A stretch of 64,000 bases of DNA. Source: Lutraria lutraria (lineage: Eukaryota > Mollusca > Bivalvia > Venerida > Mactridae). Numbering within the stretch: position 1 is the stretch's first letter; each line of letters begins with the position of its first letter. This document shows, in pieces, positions 1 through 14,000 of the stretch. The position numbers and the translations under genes are program-made. Location of the stretch: the NCBI GenBank assembly GCA_964023205.1, contig OZ026838.1, forward strand, positions 24,579,843 to 24,643,842, written 5' to 3'. A model generated the notes under the pieces. It made no database searches, had not been told where the DNA came from, and saw only the letters and a program-made list of their open reading frames with translations.

Positions 1-3000
1 TATTTGAATACTGACTGTTTGTTTCATGCCCAAGCTTTGAGAGATGCGAGTCGTCCGGTAAAAGTAATTCATCATCGTCAGAATGAATATTGTTGTCAGC
101 TAAATGGTCATAGCCATTCTCAACCTCATTATCCTCTCCTGTAAAATTCATACACATGCAGGCATTCTCATTGGTTAACTCAAATTTAACAAGCAATTCT
201 ATTGGTTGACTACAGATTTTGTAACAAGCATTATGATAAGTTCACTAAATATAGAGATATAAGCATTCATCTTGGTTAATGCAAGAAATACTGAAAGCAT
301 TCTATGAATTTAAGAATTAAAAATCATTTAAAGCATAGAGGTATTTGACTAAACTAACCTATTAAAACATAATGACAAAACGCTTATAGCAATGAATAAA
401 ACAAATTCATAAAAACAAATAAAAATTGTGAATCAGGTGTATAGATAATATTAATTAGGATTAAGATAACACCACAACCTTAGAAATATAAGTTAAAACT
501 ACACACAGAGTGGATGTAACATTACACACTAATTAATGACTTCAACTATAAGTTTGTGTTCACTCTAAATGTATAGCCAACGACTAATTCCTATCAATCA
601 TTACCGGTGTGTCACAATTATACAAGATCACTGTGAAGAACAGCATGTTGAGAGAATCATAGAGCAGTTTTGAATAGAACAAAAACTCAATCCCTTTTAT
701 GCTTAAGCCAGGCAAGTATAACTTTGAAGTTTCAAGTTTCTTAAAAGCTAATAAATTCTTTAGGTTTTGACATACACGTACAGTAATATGATGAAGAAAC
801 AGACTAGTCTTAGTAGAGAAAACAATGTATTTACAGCGAGTTTAATCTAGTAAATTATACAAGCACTGTTTCAACAGGCCATGAATTTAGTGCAGTACTA
901 CCCATATTAATTTGACACAAATTATTGAAACAATTAGTTAATCTTAATACAGTGAATTTGTGGTCTAATACAGACAATAAATTTAGGTTGCCCATATCAA
1001 ATTGACACAAATTATTGAAAAGTTGAGTTTATTAAAACACAGTGTACTGGTAGGCTACAAAACAGCAATCAATTTAGAATAGTCTTGCCCACACTTGACA
1101 CAAAAATCATTTAATTACAGACAAAAAATTTAGTACAGTCTAACCCACAGTAAATTGACACAAAACTATTTCCAAAGTGAGTTTATCCTATCACAGTGTA
1201 CAGTCAAAACATACAACAAATCTAGTGCAGTCTTACCCTCCCATATTGAGTCAGATGAATCACAAATGTAACTGAACCATCCACGATTCAGCCCTGCTTT
1301 GGGATTAAAGAAACAAAGTAATTAAGTTAACTTTGTGTTTCTATAACTTCAATAGATTCATGTTAAAAACATTCCGAAATTATAATGCATAGAAAATACA
1401 CCACAATGTCTATGTAAATCGGAGATGAACTCAGGACACTATACATTCAGGGTAACTATTAAGATATAGATGAGATATCATATGATAAATACATACTTTT
1501 ACATTCATATGAACAATATAACTATATAAGTTTAAGATAGTTTTGTATATACCATGACCATTCTTCAGCATTAATAATAAGAATACTTGTATACTACGTT
1601 ATACATAATGGTAGAATTAGAATGGATTTAGACCAAGCCTAGAAAATACAGTGTGTTAATAGAAAACTAAGTTACAAATACTAGAGAATACAGGTCAGAA
1701 ACTCTTGTTGGAATTGGTTCAATTAATCTTTCCCTCCTAATTGACTCGTGACATACTTGATGTAAATTATTTTCAATGCAGTATTATGGCACATCGGCAA
1801 CTTTTGCTCGGGCGTATATAACTGAACATCCTTAATAACAGATATTGACAAACATCATGTAATATATTAACCATATTTTTCATACAAACAGTTTCTGGCC
1901 CACATTCAAAATCATTCACACATACGGTAGATATAAATATTATGTTTTCGTAACAAATCATAATCATGTAATATTAATGAGTTAAGTGTTATTAATCAAT
2001 CAATAACATGGAATAGGTTTAGTCAATCCCAGAGAAAACTATGTGTAAAGTTTTCAAAGTCGTAACTAAGTTAAGTCATTTTAAGAACAATTTTAGCAAT
2101 TATTGTCATGAAAAAGTAAGATAAAATATGATACCAAAATTTTAGTGTCACATGCAGCCGCAATTAATACCATGTTATCATTCTTAGTTATCAAATGCAT
2201 GAAAGAATAAACTTCAAGTTATGCACAAATACAGATGAAAGACAAAGCCTCGTGCTTTTTGAGTAGACAACATTTCACATCAGATAGAAGACATAAAACT
2301 GTATAACACACCACATAAATATTTGCCTTAAATACTCAAGAATCAGGAATAAAGAAACCAAACATTGTGGTACTGACTATAACTCCAATTTTGGATCAAT
2401 GAATTGTAACATAACTGATATAGTATTATCGATACATGCTTGATATATGCACCAGTCTCAATCTTATTCCAATCCATTTCATTTTTGCATATGTATAAGT
2501 TTTCAAAAGCAATGGAAATGTCCCAAATCGAGCATTTTAAGCTAAGAATTTGCCAATTCACAAAAGTTAAAAAAATTTGAACAGTCAGATATAGCAATAC
2601 TGTGAGTATTTACATAGAAGCCAATGGAATTGTTGTCCACAATGTATCATTCACATAAATCATACACATATATCATCAGGTTATACAGAGTTGGATGTCA
2701 CAATTTGACAAGTACAAGTCTGGTATAATTAGAAGCTAGACTTTTCAGTAACTCGAATTAATAACATATATAAATAAAAATATCCTTATCAACTTGTATG
2801 TGAAACGTCCATCTCCATAATGCAAATTAACAATTATAATACATACAATATGATAAGAAGGACAAAAGTTAATCAAGTCCATGTTTGGAGCTCACAGAAG
2901 TTCATAACATTCATCGTTCAATCTTCGGCATACAATGTTAACAGGTAATTAGTATAAGAAATATACATAACAGAAAATAGAGGAAGTTTGTATGAGATAC

Positions 3001-5049
3001 AACAGTTATCAGTCAAAACAAGAGTGATGCACCATTCCCAATATGCACAAGTGATCAATTTACCGTCAGAGTTGGGCTGGCTACTTGTCGTATCTTTCTT
3101 ATCGATACTTGCAGACCCGGGTAGTAAAATATCTTCCCCCGGCTTCTGTGAAACAGCATTTAACAAAATGTAAATCTCATTAATATGTATGCACTATAAT
3201 GACAATAGAAAAGCAATACAATAAACAAAGCAAAAATAAGCATATAAATACATGTACAAAAAATATGGCAATTAAATACGTGTACACACATCCTTTCAGC
3301 AGTAGGAGACAATGTAACATACAGAACTAACCCTTATAATTGCTGTCATTTACACTAAACACTGCAATATGAAAAAGCACCGTCTACATTATCAACAATA
3401 AGAAAAATCTAACAATATAAAATGAATCTAGTATCAAAGCCAATGACAAGAAGCAAAAAATATTGTACAGTAAGAAAAGGAAAATAAAAGAATTAAGATA
3501 AGCTGAAAAGAGAAAATGCAACAAAATGGAACACAGGCAATACTTTACTGTTTAAATGATTCCCACAACTGTCAGATTTGTAAGAAACCTGTTAATTATT
3601 GTATGGTAGAATTATAAAACATGCAGAGAGCAATTTTAGACCCTTATATAGGAATGTAGATTGTCCAAAACAAAATATCATATTGATGAAGTAGTCTTGA
3701 CTTTAAGATTAATTCAAACAAGAGTGCCCCAAGCGATGCCAGTGCTCATCTGTTCACCACCTTGGTGAGAGCTATCCACCTATGAAGTTTCATGTTGCTA
3801 CCTCTTACAGTTTCTGAGTTATGATGTACATTAAAGTTTTTGCACAGAAGCAGACAATGCAGTGATCACAACAGCTCAACTTTTTCTTCGAAAACAGCGA
3901 AGCTAAAAAGGGCTCATAAGGTTTTATTAATTGCAGAAGAGACAGTTAGCTTTTTAATGTAAATGTTGGGTCCACTCATACAAATAACATTATCCATAAT
4001 TATCTCAGAATGCGTTCAATAGAATTATGTACTATAAATGAATGATTCAAAATAACACACAATCAATATTCAACCTGATAACTTTTGGTAATAACGATAA
4101 TTGAAAAAAATTACATATCAAAAAGAGAATTCTTCAAAATAAGAAAACTAAGTGGTCAAAACCAAAATCTCTAATAATTTGAAAAAAAATTACATAAATA
4201 AATATAGAACCCTGAAATTAAATCCATATATTATCAGCTGACACTTCACTCCTGGTTACCTGAACACTCATTATATCATGATTTTCGTGAAAGAAAACCA
4301 GACAATACATAAATTTACATACCTGCTTACTGCTGTTAATTAGTTCAGTATAAAATATACCAATCACTATGATTCAAAAACAAATATTTTCAATTTACTT
4401 TTCACTAGTTGATATAAAACCATGTATGTTGGGAAAGAACAAATGTAACTTAATCTATCATTTGTTCTACAGGTAGTTTTAGAATGTTGACTACCATTCA
4501 GATAAAAAATACAAACAGTATACAAACCTTTGTCGGCGATGGTTCATGTAAGTTACCAGAAGGGGATGGTGCGATGAGTTGTTCCTTAGGAAGGGACGCA
4601 ACAGGTGGTGGACTGAAAATCATGATAAATGGTTTTGCACACATAGAAAAAAGGTATAAAATGGATTCAATGTAAGTGTATCATAAGACAAGTGGCTTTG
4701 GCATTTGGATGAAAATTATAAGACTATTTTTCATCAACATCAAAGACTATTTTTCATCAACATCAAAGACTATAAAGAGAATCTCTAAAATGTAGAGTAA
4801 TCTCTTTTCCAGCTTCTAATAAATCAAATTCATACTACATAAACTGCTACAACAATAAAATCACAAAAGCCTTCATTATGATAATAAACCTAGATTTTTA
4901 TGTTCTACTAAAACTTCATCAGGAAATATCACGACTCAAAAAAGCTGTATCCCTTCAGCAAATTCATTGTTTACATTAAAGAAACACATACCTTGACACA
5001 GACTCTTTCTTTGGTTCTGTTTTAATGGCAGTGTCAGCACTTGGTACAT
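1..5049 (-). CDS. ARHGAP gene, exons 21-25: low-complexity acidic C-terminal tail
   Basis: Exon 21 (4992-5049) and exon 22 (4528-4612) encode Pro/Ser-rich sequence (SPPPVASLPKEQLIAPSPSG). Exon 23 (3064-3145) encodes KPGEDILLPGSASIDKKDTT. Exon 24 (1237-1293) encodes LNRGWFSYICDSSDSIWE. Exon 25 (1-138, cut by the window edge) is acidic, with NIHSDDDELLLPDDSHLSKL. The phases chain (0, 1, 1, open). The acidic run recalls the Ser/Asp-rich tail of ARHGAP45, but these exons are too low in complexity for firm homology. They rest on splice signals, phase and position. Introns here reach 1.8 kb and hold no other gene that I can see. Confidence 0.65.
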
Positions 5050-8000
5050 CTGTAAGCAAATTTACAGAAAACATACTACATGATAATCATCTAACACAAC
5101 TGCATGCAAATTAATAATAGAAAATATAAATAATTAATTTTTTGTAGTATTTTTATAATTATCTGTCTTAGTTTGATTGAATTCAAACCAAGATACACAT
5201 ACAAATCATTGTAACAGACATGTAGAGGATTTGAAGTAAATGCAAATTTACTGATTTTGCAAATTAATCATAAATTAAAAAGAACTTCTACAAACCACTA
5301 TTTGAAGAATTCGGTACTTGAAGTGCATTCCTTTTTTCCATTGGTTCAACAAGCGTTTCAACTGGGATCAATTGATGATCTTCATTGGGTCCAAATAGAC
5401 TTTCAGCATGTACAATAAGAAGTTCTACAACTCTAGTCTGATGTGGAGTATCGACTAAACAAGCCAATGATGCATTACCACCCCTGAAATATCAAAATGG
5501 AGCACATTTAATTAGTGAACCTGCGAAAATGATCTTGGAAGACTCCTAATAACATACTAAAAACAGATACATACACTAATGTAACAACATGGGACTATGT
5601 AAAAAAGCTGGGTTCGATAATTTTTTTATTCATTTTATAACAAACAAAAAAGGCAAAAAATGACTTAGTACTACAAAAATAAATATAATTATGACAAAAT
5701 TAAATACTTAAATAATTTACAATAATCAGTGAGGAATGACAAGAAAAATAATTCTATTTTAAGTTATAAATATACATACTGTGGTCTAAGTAAAGTTGGT
5801 CCAAACACAATGCCAAGATTACTGGCATTCATCTGATTCTGATCCACGTAGGAGGCAATTCTACAATGTTAAAATATTAAATGATAACAGCATAAGCAAA
5901 CATTATAGGAGATAACTTTACATCTGAAAGACATCTGAAACCAACTTACAAATGTAAAAGTTTGTATAAATACGGAATGCAACTGTAAAGTAAGAAATTT
6001 AGCACAAACATGGAATACAATACCAACAGGAAAGGTTTGTACTAGCAAGTTCCAAAATATTCACAAAAAGATATTATGAGTGCAAATAAAGCGGTACACC
6101 AGTCACTAGTCAAACTGAATCAAACTGATCTCAGTTGTACATTTTATAAAGTGAACACATCTACATTTAAACAACTGAAACATACTGTGTGAATTTGCAA
6201 CTCAAATAATACATGAAAAGCAAAGAGAAGATCAGGCACTAACCGTTGAAGATGATGCATGAGAACGCCACATGTTTTTCTGTTGGAATATGGTAGTTTG
6301 TCAATCAATTCATGAAGTTTTTCAATAGTATGTTCCTTGTCTAACCCACCTGACATATTCTCCTGTAAAATATTATATTTAGTAGACACACATCAATAGT
6401 CAGCCAAAGGATTATTTTCATAATTTAACAACCTCAAATTCATACCCCATGTTTACCAAACCTGTTTTTTTTTGACATGGAAAATAATCATAAAACAAAA
6501 CTTTACTTAATTAAACTGAGTTTGACTATATTATGTAGATAGATAGATATTCATTTATGATGAGTAAAAAAAAATGAACATGGTCATATAATACATGCAT
6601 ACCATGAAATAAAATCTATATAATAGTCACAGTTATAATAAAGTACAATTTCGTAAAGGCACTCTCTAGAAACATTCTTAAATTATTTTCAAATTTGATA
6701 ATGCCATACCTTAGCAGTTTGAACAAAGTTTGGATAAAGTTTAAAAGTAAGCAGTGGTTCTGGCAGCTGTCTCAGATAAAGTTTCAACACATTAGAAATC
6801 ACATTTGGATTCTCAGAGTCCAGATTCACAGACTCTGGGTCACTCTCAAACTTCTGACATAGATTTTCAACAGTGCTTTTCACACCAGATACTCGATATA
6901 TACCCTGGAAAGAATAAAACATTTGTTAACAAAAAATATTACAAGCGATTTAATTTGAACAAAGAATTCAACCTGACTCAGATTTTAAATGAAAATGTTT
7001 TGACTATTATTTAGAATATCTCAGTAGATATCAGTAATAGAGAAAATTTTGTCAATCTGCAATTCTTTAGGTAGTTAAAAATGTGATCAACAAACATAGA
7101 GACATCAAAGAATTTCTGTTAATCACAAAAAAATCTATCAGCAATATAATTTTCTAAATAGGAATAACAACTGTTCTGTTAATAAAAAATATGTTCCGTT
7201 GACAGGAAAAAATTCATCATTCACAGATTAAGTTATTATGAAAATGAAAACCTTAACTTGCATATATTATAATGAACAGACTAAGTACCTTAACAGTAAT
7301 GCCACGCTTTTCTACTTCTTTCAGACATTTTGAGATGATAGGAGGTATTGCTGAATGATAATGTTCTACTTGTTCCTGAAAGTCCACACCAAATGTTGTA
7401 TTTCTTCTTCTTCCTTGTCTCTGTAATATAATACATGTGACATTTAGAGCAGATGAAACTTGAAATAACATTAAGAATGCGAATTGGTATGACCAATCTT
7501 TGATTCATTCACTTATCTCATAATGATAAACATCATCAATGTTTGTTACAAAATTCTCACAACATAAAAATGTTGTACATGGTATGAAAAAATAGGCAGA
7601 CAGGGTCAAACAAAGAAATAAAGACAATTAATTTTTAAGAGAACAGATGAACTAAACTACATTGTATAACTATGATGAATCAGTGGAACAATGAATGTGA
7701 GTTACTATACAGCTAAGCACTTAAGACAAAAAATTTGGTTACCTTGACAATTGATTGCACATCAACCTGTTCGGTACCTGGTACTGAGAGAAGTTGTTTT
7801 ACACCATGCGGTACATCTTCAATCAAATCATCCATAGATCCCGTTAGAACTCGTTTTTTATGACTGGATGGGAAAGGACTATTGCTAGGACTGGACTCTA
7901 ATGATTTACTACTACCACTTTGGCTATCAGTATCACTGCCGGGAACCATACCTTGTGGTGTCCAGGCACCCCTGACTGGTACCCTGTACTTATCTGAAAT

Positions 8001-11000
8001 TATTCAATTAATTGATAAAAACAAAATTACCGCATGAAGATCAAAAGTATTTCATGTCACTAAATGTAGCATATGAACTGATTATATTTGACAGTTCAAA
8101 GATAATATACTAAGATATTATGAAAATAGGATGCAAGTACTAGTTTTTACATAAAATTTACATCAAAGTGACTGGCTTCACAACATAACAAAACATTAAG
8201 CAATAGATCATGAACTATTCACACATTATGAATTAAGGAAAGAAGAAATGTATGTAACCTAATTTACCATGTCTCCTTGGTGAATTCAGATTAGGTGATG
8301 ATTCTCCTGAATGATGATGGTCTGAGCGTTCAGACTCATTGGATTGTGTACTGACCTTTCTATTATCTATATCAACTCTGAAATATTCAAATAAGTATGT
8401 TTCTTTGTTTGTTTCATCAGGTTTTATGCCCATTTTCAACAGTCAGAGTCATATGAGTCAGACAGTTCACCTAAGCATCGTTCCTGGGAAGAACCAGTAC
8501 TAGACTCCCATCCTCCGTAAGCAACCGCCTACTTTCTCAAATAAAAAGACACAATCGGTAGCTGGGGCTCGAATCCAAGACTCTCTAAGAGAGTTTACAG
8601 TGATTTGAAGTCAGCGACCTTAACCACTCGACCACAAGGCGGGTCTGAAATAGGTATAGTTTTCAAAAAAGGTCAGTGTTTTAAACTTGTACTCTTCAAA
8701 CAAGGTTAGAAATCACTCCACTTATATCCAGCTCTTGCAAAAATACTTCATGCAACACTTTCTCCATGTTTGCTGGAAATTCAGCAAGCTGATTTTCTAA
8801 CAGCAGTTTGTGATCAAGGATATTTCAATCATACTCATGGATGGCGTTAAGAGGTTCTACTGAACATTTCAGTCTTTTGCAAAAATATCATGATAAAATT
8901 GTAGCAAAAGACTTCACTTTTACAAAAGTATTTGTCTAATAAGCCACATAGAAAAATTAGTATAATAAACTTACTTAGTATTGTAGGGTTCAAATTTGAA
9001 CAATTCATACTCCATCATATTAGTCTTCGCCACTGGAAGTCTGCGAACAAATTCTCCATACTGATACCCTGCTTCATATTTCTTACTGGCCTCACATAAT
9101 GTATGATACTGTAATAAATACACTTATCGGTAATTAACATTGTACCATTTAGTACATGACATTGACAAGACTTGACAATTATTGCTTATGTGTTGTATAA
9201 TGTATTAGCTATCTGCAGACACCAATTATTAGAAATCTGAGTGATTTTTAAAAAAGTCACATAGTTTACACTAACTTGGTGTGGAAATTGTCATTTCGGA
9301 AGTTGTGTATGTATATATATATATGATACCTGTGTTGTTTGGTCCATGTGGCTATTTTAGGCCTTAATGACCATAATACACTATCCCTTCAACTTGCTAA
9401 ATCCCTATGGATTTGATCATAGAAGTATTTTTGGTCTTGTTTAAATTATATATAAACATATATAATACCAATCATAGTATCACAGATAAATTTAGCCAGA
9501 AGTTTAATTCCAATCTGAATTTTAACCATGGAACATGTATAGAGAACATCATAATAAACATGGTAATACACAAGGAAATTACATGTAACATGAAAGCATG
9601 TCATCAAACTGTCACAACAACAACAACAGAACAAATTCTCCTACCTGAACAGGAACTGGAGCAGATACTGTTTGTAGTAATTGAAAGTAATCAATAGTAA
9701 CCTGAATATAGAAAGTTAAGGGACTTGTGTTAACAAAATATCAAAATTGAAACAAATTCTTTTATAACAAAGAGTATGGAAGACTATAGTGATAGAAATA
9801 TAAATTTACAGAACTTGATACACTCAAAGTAATTTAAAATGCCAACAGGGTTAAACAAGTTCAATTATCAAATATTTAATTCTTATCAAGGACAGAGATA
9901 TACTTGTTGTTAAAAGTGATCAGAAAGAATAGTACAAGAATTGTAAATTGGAAAATAAGAAATTGTGCTCAATTAACAAGAAGGTCTGATAAAAACTAAA
10001 CCTTAGCTGAATGCACAATATCAAACCAGTTGTCGACTATGTAAATGATAATTAAATGATAATTAAGTCAGTATAGATTCATACTGACACATAAAAGACA
10101 TGTTGTGACATATGAAAAAAGATTATTGAAATCTTAATAAAATCAATTATACCTTTCTAATGACTTGATCAGACTGATATATTTGGTCACGTATAGCAGC
10201 TAAGTTTTCTGCTCTCAGTTTCTGAAGATCACTTTGACGATTATTTGCCTCTGCAACACAAGCTTTGTATGTTGTTTCTGCTTCAGCGGCCTGTAACACA
10301 TATATTATATTTATCAATTAAGCTCTACATTGAAATAAAATTGAAAAAACTTTTTAAGGGGCTGATTCTGGCTGAATAGGGTTGTCTTAAAGTTAAGTTA
10401 ATTAATGAATGAAATAATAGACGATCAGTTACCATTAAAAGGGAAGGGTACATCAAAATTATTGAAACCATTCAACTTCATCAGATGTGATTAAGTTAGA
10501 ATGATCATTTTGTTATAACAAATGAGACAAAAAAGTTACATTTTCGCTCATTTAGTAAAATATTCATGTTATACAAGTCTATAAATAAAATTCTCCATCC
10601 TTAACCTTGTCAACCCGTCTCCATGGTCGAGTGATTAAAGTCGCTGACTTCAAACCACTGTAAACTATCACTGATAGTCGTAGGTTCGAGCCCCGCTACC
10701 AACCATGCCTCTTTATCTGAGAAAGTAGGCAGTTGCTTACGTAGGATGGGAGTCTAGTACTAGTTCTTCCAAGGAATGATGCTTAGGTAAACTGTCCGCC
10801 TCATATGATTCCGACTGTTGAAAAAGGGGCGTAAAACTTGATATTAACAAACAAACAAAAAACTTAACCTTGACCCAAATATAATACCTTATGACTAGCA
10901 TCATCTTCTGCTCTCTTTTTCTTGTCTATTTTAGCAGAAAGGTTACTAGAACTATTACTATGACTCAATATGTCTGACTCGGTTTTATGGGATAATTCTT

Positions 11001-14000
11001 TGGCCTTCTCATATTCTTGTTGCCTAGTAACATACATTGTCTGTGTCTTCCTTAAATTGTTCACTGATTCTTGCTATAATTGATACAAGAAATAACAAAT
11101 TAATCATTGTTGAACTACCAATTTCATAGGATAATGGACACAGAAGGTATTTATATATATATATATGTACGGGTTTAACGCTGTTTTTCAACAATGTTTC
11201 AGTTATATTTAGTTGTTCACCAAACAAGTTTTCCTGGACTATATTCTAGCCAGTACTAACATACCCTTCTACAAGGAACAGACAACTTCTCCACATATAG
11301 AAAATCAACATTTTGATCAAATTTTCATGGAAAGGTATGACCTATTGTGACTGGGATTTGAACCTGGATTACCAGGTTACAATTCCAGCTGACTAACCAC
11401 GGCCTGACAGAACATAGGAATGCATCTACGAGTATGCATACATCTTATACAGCAAAAGGTTCCGAACTCTAGTACCCAAAACATGATGGTTTTGTTGTTG
11501 AGTTGGTCTTATTGTGAAGTTGAAATATAGAAGAAATACAGAAAAATCTGTCTGAAAATAGTTAATATAATAAATTGGTCTTAATATTTGGATTGCCATT
11601 AAGTTAGATTTTACTGACTTTCATGATTTTAATATTGACAACAATCAATCTATGTATAAACCAAATAAAAACCTTGTACGAGGTGTGTCCAAAAAGTTCA
11701 TAGACACATGCTCTTATTAAGTAATTAAACAAGATAAAATCTTCATTTTTGCGCTACTTACATTTTCAACTTATTATCTATCATAGCGTTTAAAATAATT
11801 ATGATCTTGCAACAAATAATACTTTTACAAGTATTTTAAAACATACATGTAAGCGTCTATGGCGCAGGTCAGGACGTAGTTACGTTGCCGACGTCAATTA
11901 CGTTATAATTTTTCGAAATAACAACCGTTGTTTTTTACATTTTTTCAATGACTTTTCGTTGACTTTTATTCATGTTGAAAAATATGATCATACCAGCCCG
12001 TATTAAGCGATTGAATACATTGTACATGTTGGACAAGATGTTTACGGTTTCCATGGTGAAATTCACATAAATCCATTGTTAATCGAGGAAACATGGTATT
12101 TGGTTTGATGGTTTAGCATCCCGGGACTGAATAACCTAACAGTATTCCTCTTAGATAAAAAAAAGGATAAGCATCACTTTCTCAACTTGGACTTTCACTT
12201 TTGGTGAAGAAGACGACCGTTTACAAATGTATGACTCCTGCTTATTTCAGGATAGAAAAGTTTATTAAAGCGTCTTCTTTCGTGAGCATTCCATCCGTCT
12301 GTTTCTGTCTTTTTCAGTGAGTAATATTGACACTCAACGTGCGCAAACATTGTTACTACCAAGTGTGTGCTTTCATACATTGTTAATAGCACCTCTACTC
12401 ACACATAACTTGTCATAAATTTCCTGCACACTAACTCGCCTGTCCAGCTCCACTATATTCTCCACCGGCGTTACGATGGCGTCACCAATCATGCTCAGTC
12501 TACAACTCCTTCGTCAACCTTTGTTGGATATCCTACCGTCTGCGAAAGGTTTCTACCATTTATAAATTAAAGATCTGCAATCTGTTGATTTCCCTGTTGC
12601 TGACTGCAGCGTTGGAATAGTATGTGTTAGTGTTTTATCTAAAGAGACACATATTTTTATATGTGTTCTTTCTTCTTCTGTATTCAATGACGCCATATGT
12701 ACAAGCAAAACTTAAAGTAACGCTGATGATAAATGCCCTTTGAAAGAATATCGCGTGACTATGAACAGCAATATTTATGTGTTATGACGCCTCGAATCGT
12801 TGTGGTGTCATTACGTAAAATGTAATGTTTTAGCGCCATAAATGTCGAATTACCATGGCCAAACAATAAACACCATAGTGTATGAATATCACCTGCAGCG
12901 GAACACCGTTGATAATGTATCAAAATACGACATATTTTTATTAAAAATGCATATTTTTTCTTTAGATTTGCTCAGCACATGTGTATTGTGTTGATTGAAA
13001 CATTCATACAGCAAATAGTAGTATAAAGACGTTAATGTTTCCGGAAATAGACTTGTCTACAAACTTTTTTGACACACCTTGTAGATGGGTATGTTAGGTA
13101 AATATTAAAAGGTAAATACCATTTTCTTGACTTCTTTGTTCCAGGTCTCCTTCAGAGTTTTCCTTGCTTTATCATGTTCATTTCTTCGAAAACTCAAAGG
13201 CTGAAAAGAGTACACAATGTATATATCAGTGCATTAATTTCACTTATATCACACTTACATATCTAAACAAACCTACTATAAACAAGCTACACTGTACAAA
13301 CAATAGATTTGTAGTACATAAGCTTATTAATGACAAGCAAAAGCCTGCCTCACCCTTGTATGTACTTTTAATTGAGTAACTTATTTGGACAAATGATCCT
13401 TCAGACACAGCATATAAAATCAAATGGTTTATAAAGCACAACAGACAGAGTTAAATGAACCATCAACTCATTGTACAAAGAGTGACATCACTTGCACATG
13501 CTACAAGAAAACCTCAAGAAATTATAACTCCTTCAAGCAAGAGAATCTTAAATAGACAGGACCTACCTCCACAAATTTAGTGGTTTGTAACAATGTAAAG
13601 GTAGCTTGGCAGGTTTTAGCATACTCAGCATCCTGAAAAATATGAGAAGAAATACATGAACATTTCATATCTATACTATACTACTAGGTGATTCTTACAA
13701 AGTTATGATAAGTGCAGATATGCTAAAAATAAGAAGGTGCAAAAAGGGTAGCATGCAAATAACGTCTATCAGTACATCAAAACAATGAAATAAGTCAAAA
13801 GTTTAAAAGCCATTATAGATGCTGGTAATTGGCAGTTATGACGCTAACATAATATGCAAGCTTTGCCAGACAATAACTCCAGTAACTCACTAACTAATAG
13901 ATAAAGGTATTGAAGATGATGAGGATGTTGTTCAGTATCAATCAGAAAGGTTATCTTTTACAAATAACTCTCCTTTCCTAAGGCACAGACTATTCTTCTA

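Noticed and set aside
10620..10700. Serine- or leucine-type tRNA gene
   Set aside because: The same head recurs at 8405-8644, 16688-16925 and 52118-52345 with one shared body and tail, so it is a SINE head.
12195..12392. 65-codon minus-strand ORF as a gene
   Set aside because: It lies inside the decayed mariner between its TIRs and begins within the end of the recognisable transposase helix-turn-helix remnant in another frame.
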